Positions 8,701 to 15,600 of a stretch of 15,600 bases of DNA are shown one piece after another. Position numbers and translations under genes: made by a program. The DNA is from Hepatocystis sp. ex Piliocolobus tephrosceles. Taxonomy: Eukaryota > Apicomplexa > Aconoidasida > Haemosporida > Plasmodiidae. The DNA is taken from the NCBI GenBank assembly GCA_902459845.2, contig CABPSV020000388.1:1957-17556 (forward strand), written 5' to 3'. The notes beneath the pieces are model-generated. The model ran no database searches and was not told the DNA's origin. It worked only from the letters and a program-made list of their open reading frames with translations. Within the stretch, counting starts at the first letter, position 1; each line of letters begins with the position of its first letter.

Positions 8701-8847
8701 GAATTATTTGGTAGGCCACATAATATTAGAAATAATTGGATAACGTTAGGAAATCAATTGAATGGCGTGGTTTTGCACCATCCTCAGATTAAACAGAGGT
8801 ATAACAAAATAGCACCTCAATTTAACATGCCTTTGTGTGAGGATTAA
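5707..8847 (+). CDS. MT-A70: N6-adenosine mRNA methyltransferase MT-A70 (METTL3 orthologue)
   Basis: This 1046-residue protein is the METTL3-type catalytic subunit of the m6A writer, which methylates adenosine in mRNA using S-adenosylmethionine. Near the C-terminus, VVMADPPW holds the catalytic DPPW at residues 863-866, followed by LPYGTM, SKEHCLVGIKGNP, VRETSRKPDEIY, IELFGRPHN and NNWITLGNQLNG, all METTL3 blocks. Residues 730-781 form two CCCH zinc fingers (Cys-X7-Cys-X6-Cys-X3-His and Cys-X5-Cys-X5-Cys-X3-His) as in METTL3, preceded by the helical EPTAKEKKIKQE region (about 680-728). Between fingers and catalytic domain lies an acidic run (794-812) then ten lysines (813-822). The N-terminal ~340 residues are low complexity, so the protein is much longer than the ~580 residues of human METTL3. 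ATG 5707 is chosen because an in-frame TAG at 5548-5550 closes the frame and no other in-frame ATG lies between. No intron is needed. A METTL14-like partner is expected elsewhere. Confidence 0.96.
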   Translation: MSLAREKYLKRKRELLGNISVIDSNVDSQKETRKEEHVYEKKKKKNDDDGYSKRDDQSDYALLKKDYIKKNLHIEENEHNHKDNNRDRNRDSNRDSNRRSNRDNNRRSNRRNNNDSNRRSNNDSNRRSNKRSNRNNTRDSNRDSNTSTNDDVTYRSSDYKHNDNHRNNKYYRYKDKKYTKEEERYRKHTKKEKSDITDSKYQKKKVPTTISTNITPNSATIASTNTNNNLEEYMYNQKHGDNSFSTKYNNNNNNSLLHYPYNVNKDSTQDQDGPECLNPYAYHNNDNIDYYYSNSSSKLDQNQNNYINRTNTSMNSNSSISNNNNNNYNNKDKDFQTMLANLNNIEITDTKILLLYTCKLLLRMYEEKSINDAKDKINISITSIEMLRELKSHNPKKVKLLKINTLNDILIHLSKKSDKSSVNEKKVKDENKIYNISNDYNICNYSNKYNNENMNNNINLTYTVNEKHKEIIVEEPCIYIENIGINIIIKGIYINNMKKLLLKYLYKYYSSNYKQINDLTTDDSLKPNDKNHKKYEQIKNKNLVTATFSMQDEYNNDYSFMQSGNINNTNNSSNDNNNNNNNNIYDHSLPSQEESEHNKIRNGCSNINDNNYDSYNYNNSIKHYSVIDYGTKIGTNMNDSMVIPTNAVVTTPPVAPPTTNATNYNSNINSTNNNNKVNYLEHLINEPTAKEKKIKQETTNILSIIEAPTVIEEMRIKKFQKQTDSVKIICPHLTKKVCMKHSKTCNKVHFKKIISEHTDISLGDCSYLDTCRHIETCKFVHYAVDKDDQQQLVEEEEDDDDDDDNDEQEDNEKKKKKKKKKTNIVSFSNNSNSNVYAPQWIRCDLRNFDLSIFNEYVSVVMADPPWDIHMDLPYGTMTDNEMKLLPVQLIQDEGMIFLWVTGRAMELARECLQIWGYKRVEEILWIKTNHLQRIIRTGRTGHWLNHSKEHCLVGIKGNPVINRNIDCNVIVSEVRETSRKPDEIYSLIERLCPQNLKIELFGRPHNIRNNWITLGNQLNGVVLHHPQIKQRYNKIAPQFNMPLCED
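5959..6138 (+). repeat. 12-bp repeat coding Asn-Arg-x-Ser tetrapeptides in METTL3
   Basis: Fifteen in-frame 12-bp units (AATAGRRRSAGY-like) encode NRDS, NRRS, NRDN, NRRN, NNDS, NKRS and variants at residues 85-144. The result is an arginine/serine-rich stretch resembling an RS-like domain spaced by asparagine. Units are degenerate at the DNA level, so the array is older than the TruA repeat. The minus-strand frames are open across it only because of this periodicity. Confidence 0.9.
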
Positions 8848-9009
8848 ACTTGGAAAATGGGTGCGTGGAAATAATAAAAAAATGGTGAAAATGGTGAAAT
8901 GTGGAGAAAAAATAATGATAAAAAAAGTCAAAATTGCTAAAAAAAATATTTTACCCTTGGTACTAAATGCGTATGTGCGTGTACATATACCCATAATAAT
9001 ACTCTAACA

Positions 9010-9046
9010 TTTTTTTTTGTTTTTGTTTTTTTGTTTTTGTTTTTTT

Positions 9047-9096
<50 letters not shown>

Positions 9097-9131
9097 TTTT
9101 TTTTTTTTGTTTTGTTTTTTTTTTTTTTTTT
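9010..9131. repeat. T-rich tract with isolated G bases
   Basis: The tract contains only T and G on the + strand, with G at 9019, 9025, 9033, 9039, 9047, 9096, 9109 and 9114, and a 48-base pure T run at 9048-9095. It starts about 160 bp after the METTL3 stop, so it may lie in the 3' UTR or terminator zone. Confidence 0.93.
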
Positions 9132-10010
9132 GATTACTTCACTATTTTAATATCTTTCTGATAATGTTTATTTTTTAGATCCTTTACTAAACTATTTCAC
9201 ATTCGAATTACTTTCATATTTGTACAATTTTACGTATTTCTGCTTAAAAATGTATACATATATATGTAATCGTATATATGCGACGTTGTTTATATATATG
9301 TATTAATTCTTTTTTTTTTTTTTTAATAATCTAAGCTATGCAATAGTTATACCTATGCTTACATACTGCTTCATTTTAATAACTACATCACTAATTTAAT
9401 AAGATATTTGTTATCACTTTTTACTTAACACGAAAAAAAAAAAAAAAAAATTAACTTTTTAAATTTGACTATACATATATATACATACTTTTTTTTTTTT
9501 AAAGGTTTAATTGTATATACATATATATGTGCAGATATATAAATTATTAATAATTTTAAAAAATACTTTGTATTTTATTTTATTTTTTTTTTTCGGAATA
9601 ACATATATATCTTTCGTTATGTATATTTTACGTAGTATGTAAGTTTTTTTAACTCACATACTTTTGATTGTATAGAGTACTCTTTCTTTTTTTTTTTGTT
9701 GTATTTGTAAGTTCTGCTCGCAAATATGTAAGCACATAAAAAAATGGTATATAATACTGAAGTATGTATATGTGTATAAATATACATATGTTTACTTGCT
9801 TTTAAAAATATGTATACAACTTAATCCATTTTTTTTTTTTTTTTTTTTGTGAATATTACCTAAGTAACGTTTTTTCATATCTACTCACAACATTCTTTTT
9901 ATTTTTTTAAATATAAAATAGGATTAAAAAAAAAAAAAAAAAGCTCAAATAGTACTGATATATACAACTTGTGACACATGAAAAATGTATATACAACTTT
10001 ATATATAAGC

Positions 10011-10194
10011 ACATACAATTGTACATATAAATACATACAACTGTACATATAAACACATACAACTGTACAAATAAATACATACAACTGTACAAATAAATAC
10101 ATACAACTGTACAAATAAATACATACAACTGTACATATAAATACATATGATTGTACATATAAATACATATGATTGTACATATAAATACATACGA
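10011..10194. repeat. 22-bp tandem repeat, eight copies, upstream of CMC1-like gene
   Basis: The unit is ACATACAACTGTACATATAA plus AT, repeated eight times at exact 22-bp spacing from 10011 to 10186 with a partial ninth to 10194. Every unit has the 6-bp palindrome TGTACA. Copies 3-5 carry GTACAAATAAAT, and copies 7-8 carry ATATGATTG, so neighbouring copies are most alike. The array ends 68 bp before ATG 10263. It is open in all three minus-strand frames, an effect of the repeat and not evidence of coding. Confidence 0.95.
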
Positions 10195-10262
10195 ATTATT
10201 ATTTAAACAATATTATGTATATTTTGATTTGATATTATAAAAAACAAAAAAAAAAAAAAAAA

Positions 10263-10727
10263 ATGAGAAAAGTATGGACCCCTATAAGAAGACCAGAAGA
10301 TCAAAAAGTTATAAAAAATAACTACAATGAAGAAGAAAAAGCAAATTTTGAAAAATCCCTACCAATGGGTTTCATAGAAAACAATAGAAACAAAAGGATA
10401 CCTTATTTTGAAATAAAAGAATCTACAAGTACGTTCACCTGAGTTCAACAACATATTTGTATATGAGAATATAAACACAATTACCTTAACATTATGTCTA
10501 ATTCCGACAATTCATAACATTAGTAAATATATGCATTTTAACATGCATCACCATCATTTTATACCATATCTGTATCCATCAACTATTTCATACTCATAAT
10601 ATCAAACATATTTTTATTTTGCATGTAAATATTTATAGTGGTAGAACAAAAAGAAAGGAAAGAAGCACAAAAAATCTTAGCTTTAGAGTTAAGAGATAAG
10701 TGCAGGTGAAAAAAAAATATATGCATA

Positions 10728-10766
<39 letters not shown>

Positions 10767-11107
10767 TTTAAGTGTATATTTATGTTGGGTCATTAGTTAT
10801 ACACACATAAATATATGTATATATGCCCCCACATGAACGCAAGTACAAATATATATATGTTGCTCATCTATCTTGCAGTACATTGTTTTATTTTACAGAG
10901 CCGAGATTGACGAATATGTTGAGTGTACCGTAGGGCGACTGTGGACATTTTTAAGATGCAAAGATTTTATGATAAAAATGAGAAAATGCTTAAAGCAATA
11001 TGAAAACCTTGAAGTAAATAATTAAATATGAAGAAAAAACACCACATAAATGGTGGATGTTTTGTTCATATATATTGTAAATATGTATGTATACACTTAT
11101 AACAATT

Positions 11108-11141
<34 letters not shown>

Positions 11142-11448
11142 GTAAGTATGTAAAATTTAGGGAGAATCAAATTATTGAAGAAAGAAAGAAAAATGGAACG
11201 AGTCTGTATAGATCGGATGAAAGGGCTAGATATAACCGATTTATGTACACGTAATAATAAAATAATAACATATCAATGTAATGATTATATTATTTTTAAT
11301 TTTTTCAGAAGCACAATGCTTTCGATAGTGTATAATTTGTAAAAAGCTATACGTAGCTATTTGTTATGTTATTTATTTTGGGACTAATTTTTTTTATTTT
11401 TCTATTAGGGATAAAGAAAAAGGGTGGATCCCGGAAAAGCGCCATTAA
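10263..11448 (+). CDS. CMC1: twin-CX9C protein, CMC1-like cytochrome oxidase assembly factor (five exons)
   Basis: Exons: 10263-10428, 10639-10705, 10899-11013, 11147-11250, 11409-11448. Phases agree at every junction and the total is 492 nt, giving 163 residues ending at TAA 11446-11448. The centre carries Cys77-X9-Cys87-X10-Cys98-X9-Cys108, the twin CX9C helical hairpin of proteins imported into the mitochondrial intermembrane space by Mia40-type oxidative folding. CRAEIDEYVECT followed by CKDFMIKMRKCL best fits the CMC1 family, which helps assemble cytochrome c oxidase (COX1/copper step). N- and C-terminal extensions (WTPIRRPED..., ...YNRFMYTDKEKGWIPEKRH) are unrecognised. The start is supported by an in-frame TGA at 10230-10232 and a poly-A context. 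Uncertain points: exon 4 may start at 11147 or 11165 (both in frame; the more canonical TTTAG at 11160 gives an early stop), and without splicing of intron 4 the protein ends at TAA 11252-11254. CX9C is certain, the CMC1 identity moderate. Confidence 0.8.
10429..10638 (+). other. intron 1 of CMC1-like gene
   Basis: Donor GTACGT, acceptor TTTATAG. Reading into it meets TGA within four codons, and splicing restores the frame (phase 1). Confidence 0.8.
10706..10898 (+). other. intron 2 of CMC1-like gene
   Basis: Donor CAG/GTGAAA, acceptor TTTTACAG (phase 2). It contains a 34-base poly-A run at 10729-10762. The earlier CTTGCAG at 10878 would lead to a stop, so the later acceptor is used. Confidence 0.8.
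11014..11146 (+). other. intron 3 of CMC1-like gene (acceptor uncertain)
   Basis: Donor GAA/GTAAAT (phase 0). A long poly-T run ends in TGTAAG at 11146, and joining there keeps the frame (LEYVKFRENQ). An alternative acceptor GGGAG at 11164 also keeps frame but drops six residues. Confidence 0.6.
11251..11408 (+). other. intron 4 of CMC1-like gene
   Basis: Donor CAC/GTAATA, acceptor TCTATTAG (phase 2). The 40-nt last exon is clearly richer in G and C than its surroundings, as coding sequence here is. Confidence 0.65.
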
Positions 11449-11630
11449 AAGAAAATTTTAATTATGTTTATTTATCCATATGCTTGTTTGTTTGTTTTAT
11501 TTTATTGGTTTTTGTTTTTTGGAGATAGATAGGAGGTCCAAGACTTAATCTGGTTTAGTTAAGTTCATACACAATGTTTATAGTTTATAAATGACAAAAA
11601 TGTTTTGTAAACATTTTGCAGAAATGAAAA

Positions 11631-11720
11631 AATAAAAACAAATAAAATAATAAAAACAAATAAAATAATAAAAACAAATAAAATAATAAAAACAAATAAA
11701 ATAATTAAAACAGATAATAA
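11631..11720. repeat. 18-bp tandem repeat, four exact copies plus one diverged
   Basis: AATAAAAACAAATAAAAT repeats exactly at 11631, 11649, 11667 and 11685, with a changed fifth copy at 11703. The minus-strand translation is a six-residue LFVFII-type repeat; it is noncoding by context. Confidence 0.93.
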
Positions 11721-11750
11721 ATAATAATGTAAAAAATGAAGCATAACTTG

Positions 11751-11878
11751 CTGAATTGATACAAAAAAAAATAAACCAACTAAATAGATACAAAAAAAAT
11801 AAACCAACTTAATGGATACCAAAAAAAAAATACCAACTGAATAGATACAAAAAAAAAATAAACCAGCTGAGTGTATAC

Positions 11879-11880
<2 letters not shown>
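11751..11880. repeat. ~29-bp degenerate tandem repeat
   Basis: Copies of CTGAATNGATAC plus poly-A plus TAAACCAA begin their GATAC (or TATAC) at 11758, 11787, 11815, 11844 and about 11873. Spacing is 28-29 bp, varying through the A-run length. A long poly-A run extends the last copy. Confidence 0.85.
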
Positions 11881-11910
<30 letters not shown>

Positions 11911-11916
11911 GCTTGG

Positions 11917-11937
11917 CTGACAAAGTAAAGTTGTCGG
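11917..11937 (+). other. hairpin in GC-richer patch near the MYND gene stop
   Basis: CTGACAA and TTGTCGG form a 7-bp stem with one U-G pair and a 7-nt loop. The pair forms only in + strand RNA, so if real it would belong to the CMC1-like 3' UTR. It is 14 bp beyond the MYND gene stop codon. Chance is possible. Confidence 0.35.
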
Positions 11938-11950
11938 ACCCTGAAGTAGC

Positions 11951-13187
11951 TCAATAAATAATCTGATATTTTTCATTTTGCCTGTCATATGTATCGATAT
12001 GCTCAAATATGTTCAAGTACTTCATTTTAGTAAAACCATAATCAACATTGGTCGTATTAAATTTTAGAAAAGAAGGAATAGTTTTAAAATAGACGCATAT
12101 ATTATAATGAGACGCTAACAAATGAATAAGTTTACATTTTTCTGAACAGTATGTAGCAATATAACAACCTTGACAATATTGAAAAGTATTTTTATTATAA
12201 TCATAGTTATGTGCATTTACATATTTGTTACAAACAGGGTTCCAACAATAAATACCATAGTTAATATTTTTAAGAAAAAAAAAATCGCCTATGTTATTTT
12301 CTTGTTTTTTTAAGTCATTCATATAATATCTATTAATTATAGTTAGTTCTTGTAATATCATATTTTCATTTACTGTTTGTTTTCTTTGTAAAGCGCTTTT
12401 AATAAAATGATTGATTTTTATCGCTATGACATATACCTGTTTTATTGCATCTTGATTATAATTATAATTTGGATTACACATATTATTACAATAAACATTA
12501 CAATCATCTGTATATGTTATAGAACTTTTATATTTATAATAATAATTTTTTATAATATTGGTTATATTTAAAATAATATTACAATATTTTTTTTTTATAT
12601 AAATTGAATTTAATTTATATAAACATAATAAATCAGCTATAAATAATAAAATGTCTCTAGCTATGTACATATTCATATTATCATAAAAAATATAATTTAA
12701 TTTTTCTATTATTTTTATTTTATTTTCATTTATTTTTTCTATAATTTTTTTATGTATTACTCCATATAAAAACTCAGTTATCATTAAAAAAAAAGAGTTT
12801 ACAAAAGTAATATATTTTGTGTTTATTATAACTTTCTTAATATTCTTTTTTTTTAATGAAGAAATTACTATATTAAAAAAACGAGACTCAAAAAATTTTT
12901 CAACGATATGTTCCATATTTATATTAACAAATTCTTTAAAAAAAGGAAATAAGGTTCGTATAATATCCATGTTATAATTTAAACTAGATATAACACCCTC
13001 GTTATAAATATTTTTGTGATTTTTTTCTAGTATCATGTTGATTCTTGTTTCTATGTATTTATATGCGTGTAGTCGCATGAGTAGTCTGTAAATGCTGGGT
13101 ACTCCGCTGAACAGGATGCCTGCAAAAATGAATAAAAAAACAAAGAGTGAATAAACGGATATATGGATGGTTAAACAAACATTTCAG

Positions 13188-13225
<38 letters not shown>

Positions 13226-14717
13226 AACACACACATATGGAATAATAAATGAATAAACTAATGGCGCAAATGTTATAACTACAACAAGCATAGTAAATAA
13301 TTATACGGTATTTCATTCCCATACCTGTAAATATGTGGTGCGAAAACTTGTAAAAATTTGTATCCCTTTTTGAATAAACATACTGATCAAGTACAGTGAA
13401 ATCGCTACTATAGTTTATAAAATAAGAATAAAATGAATTTTGTGTTGAATTAAATATATGTAGTATGAGTGGGATCCATATATTATGAACTAACTGGATC
13501 CAAAACTTACCATTGTTTATATTAAGATTTAACATATTATTCACAAAATGGTCATTTTTAATTATTTTTTCTAAGTCTGTTTTTAAATACATATATGATA
13601 TATCCTCTTCATTTATATAAAAATTTTTTTTTATTTTATAATTATTTTCAACGAATTTTCGAATTTGTCTTAATCCTTTTATATTTTCGTAAGGATAAAC
13701 ATAATGATATTTATCAATGAATAATTTTAAATATTCATTTTTATCAAATCTTTCGTCATAATTTGGATTAGTAATTGTATCCAATGTGTCAACCACTTCT
13801 TTTATATCCAACATATCATAATTACAATTCAAACAATTTACAATTTTTTTGCATTGTTTTCGTATGTTCTTAAAATATGGCTTTTCCTCATCAACAAAAT
13901 TCGAAAAACTATATTTATTGTGATTATTATAACTGCTATTAATATTACGATTAATACTAGATTCCATGCCAATAATAGAATCTTTTAATTTTATAAAATT
14001 TTCGTTTAAATATAAAAGTTTATTATTATATTTGTGTGTATGTGGTTGATTATGTGTTTTTATGTTTTTTTTATCATGTAAATTGTCGTTTATATTTATA
14101 ATCTTCTTTTGGATTTGTTTTAATAAATTAGAATCATCATCTAATATTCCATGCGAGCCACATGTAAGGCTATATTTATATTTTCCGTCTATACTAAAAT
14201 GTTTGCTATTATTCGTTTTTTTTTTAGAGGCGAGAAATTTATTTATTTGTTTTATATTGGAAGCAATGTTTTGATTTTTATTTTGTTCATTATGTTTTAT
14301 ATTGGACACATTTTTTTTGTTACTATTATTTGTGTTGTTGTTGTTGTTGTTGCTGTTGACATTAGCACTGTTACTATAACTTTTATCAGTATTATTATTG
14401 TTATTATGTTTTAATAATATTTTAGCTTTCTTTGTTAATGTTTTATTCATCACCGGAGGGCTATTGCTTGAGACATCTTGCTTCAGATTTTTGATGACGC
14501 CGCTTAAATTGTTGAGGCTATGTTTATTAAAAAGCTGTTTTTTTTGTAGCTCTGTATGACTTTCCAGTATTTCAACATGTTTTAATAACTTTTCTGCATT
14601 GTCATCTCTTTGTGCTGCTGTTATTATAGGAAATACCTTTAAATGTTTATCCGGTGTAGTTTTAACGATATCATTAAATGGTAAGCATTTTTGTTCTCTT
14701 GTGTTAAGTTCTTCCAT
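11951..14717 (-). CDS. conserved-type protein with C-terminal MYND zinc finger (two exons)
   Basis: Exon 1 is 14717-13325 and exon 2 is 13119-11951. Donor ACAG/GTATGG and acceptor TTTTTGCAG/GC join in phase 1 to give 853 residues (...HHIFTGILFSGVPSIYRLL...). An in-frame TAA at 14745-14747 (minus strand) supports ATG 14717. The C-terminus has a MYND-type finger: Cys756, Cys761, Cys780, Cys783, Cys789, Cys793, His802, Cys806 (CQGCYIATYCSEKCKLIHLL). The first pair is CX4C rather than the usual CX2C. MYND fingers bind two zinc ions and mediate protein-protein contacts. The rest is unrecognised: a polar N-terminus, an Asn-rich linker (105-134), and a helical middle and C-terminal half rich in Ile, Asn and Lys that may be an armadillo-like or other helical scaffold. 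No SET domain is visible, so a SMYD methyltransferase is unlikely. A ZMYND10-like axonemal dynein assembly factor would fit the C-terminal finger, but I see no supporting motif. Confidence 0.85.
13120..13324 (-). other. intron of MYND gene
   Basis: A 205-bp GT...AG intron with a 32-base AT microsatellite at 13191-13222 and a T-rich acceptor. Reading through it from exon 1 gives a low-quality tail ending in a stop, whereas splicing joins two long open frames in phase. Confidence 0.88.
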
Positions 14718-14941
14718 CGTGTATGTATTATTACATCCTATACATTATGTTATATTATTATGTTGTTTTATTTTTGTTGAGCACTTTTATGAACAAAGAA
14801 AAAAAAAAAGAAAAAAAAAAAAAAAAAAATAAGTAGATATAAGTCGTAATTAAAGCAGTTAAAAAAATAAAAAGGAGTGTATATATATACATATATATAG
14901 CTGCATTTATTTTTATATAAATTATAAAAAAAAAAAATAAC

Positions 14942-14981
<40 letters not shown>

Positions 14982-15450
14982 AATAAAATAATTTAAAATA
15001 AGTTAGTAAAAATAAGTTATTTAACATAAGCTATTTAAAACAAGTTAATTAAAGTAAATCAGTTAAAATGAGTTAAACATTGGAAAAAAAAAAAAAAAAA
15101 GAAGATAAAATCCCAATAGAACAGAATAAATTACAAATAAAAAAAAAAAAAAAATGCTTGCACTTGTGCACAGTTTGTAAAACATCCATGTGAACATACA
15201 GGTGAACACACATGTACAGAATGCTAAAAAAATACATATGTATGAAATAAAATTAAAAAAAAAATAAATAAAATACAACACGAATAAATAAAAAGTTCAA
15301 TATACGTAAATATATATATATTTAAACTTACGCATATTGCTTTATATTTGTGTAGAATTTTTCTTATATCCAAAAAGTATAAAAACAAAAAAAACTGTTC
15401 TGCATTTCATATGTTTGTTTTTTTTTATATAGTATATTGTCACACATGTT

Positions 15451-15481
<31 letters not shown>

Positions 15482-15600
15482 GTATAAAAAAGAAAAAAAA
15501 TAACAATTAAAAAAAATATAATAAAGTAGCACAAGTAAAATAAAAGAGATAATATAAAGCAAATATAATAACATAATATTTTAACTAATACTAGTGAAAT
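14718..15600. other. upstream region of the MYND gene
   Basis: About 880 bp with poly-A runs on the + strand (near 14800, 14945, 15085 and 15140), AT microsatellites at 14959-14980 and about 15451-15480, and a degenerate 14-bp repeat at about 15000-15075. ORFs here are Phe-rich translations of the tracts. I see no gene before the window end. Confidence 0.75.
14994..15075. repeat. degenerate ~14-bp AAGTTA repeat
   Basis: AAGTTA or close variants occur at 15000, 15014, 15028 and 15042 (exact 14-bp period), then irregularly near 15060 and 15070. Copies differ at several bases. Confidence 0.65.

Larger units (their letters stand above)
8848..10262. other. intergenic region, METTL3 to CMC1-like gene
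   Basis: A 1.42-kb stretch with the METTL3 3' flank, a 122-base T-rich tract (9010-9131), further T and A tracts, scattered TATATATG-type motifs, and an eight-copy 22-bp array shortly before the CMC1-like start. I see no gene. The A-rich run ending at ATG 10263 is the usual Plasmodium start context. Confidence 0.8.
11449..11950. other. intergenic region between convergent genes
   Basis: About 500 bp between the 3' ends of the CMC1-like gene and the MYND gene. It holds an 18-bp array, a 29-bp array, a 27-base poly-A run (11880s-11907) and a GC-richer patch with a hairpin next to the MYND stop. Both transcripts probably end here and may overlap. Confidence 0.75.

Noticed and set aside
9899..10190. 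Three overlapping minus-strand frames with YLYVQLYVFIC-type repeats
   Set aside because: The 22-bp unit has no stop on that strand, so all three frames are open automatically; no start context or homology.
10011..10194. CRISPR-like array
   Set aside because: Units are directly adjacent with no spacers and the genome is eukaryotic; this is a minisatellite.
11565..11954. 129-codon minus-strand frame after the MYND gene
   Set aside because: It is a translation of the 18-bp and 29-bp A-rich arrays, rich in Phe and Ile.
14758..15281. Phe-rich minus-strand frames upstream of the MYND gene
   Set aside because: Translations of poly-A tracts and TA repeats; no domain or start context.

Overview
The window looks like nuclear DNA from a malaria parasite (genus Plasmodium). 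The base composition is extremely AT-rich, with homopolymers of 24 to 65 bases and many (TA)n microsatellites. Proteins are loaded with Asn, Lys and Asp runs, genes have A-rich start contexts, and introns are short (133-210 bp) and AT-rich with GT...AG ends. The species cannot be fixed from sequence alone; composition does not suggest the P. vivax group, and P. malariae, P. ovale or an avian parasite remain possible.

Layout: four genes lie on the + strand and one on the - strand. (1) 1-1061 is the 3' part of a bacterial-type TruA tRNA pseudouridine synthase carrying a 15-bp tandem repeat insertion. (2) 2553-3743 is the intact 60S ribosome biogenesis factor BRX1 (Brix domain). (3) 5707-8847 is the m6A mRNA methyltransferase MT-A70/METTL3, with two CCCH zinc fingers and the DPPW catalytic motif; 65 consecutive A residues end 5 nt before its ATG. 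(4) 10263-11448 is a five-exon gene, too fragmented for a simple ORF scan, encoding a small twin-CX9C protein of the CMC1 type (mitochondrial cytochrome oxidase assembly). (5) 14717-11951 on the - strand is a two-exon gene for an 853-residue protein of unknown function ending in a MYND zinc finger. It converges on gene 4.

The intergenic stretches (about 1.49, 1.96, 1.42, 0.5 and 0.88 kb) hold homopolymers, TA microsatellites and several well-ordered arrays: 14-bp and 20-bp units at 4593-4840, eight 22-bp units upstream of gene 4, and 18-bp and 29-bp units between the convergent genes. I see no tRNA, rRNA, transposon or CRISPR array.

Functionally, the first three genes all concern RNA (tRNA modification, ribosome assembly, mRNA methylation), but in Plasmodium they are separate transcription units and no operon is implied. 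The items most worth a second look are the hidden CMC1-like gene, the A65 tract with an overlapping upstream ORF at the METTL3 start, the Asn/Arg/Ser tetrapeptide repeat in METTL3, and the 22-bp array with a TGTACA core in every unit. I found no convincing evidence of a wholly new biological system.
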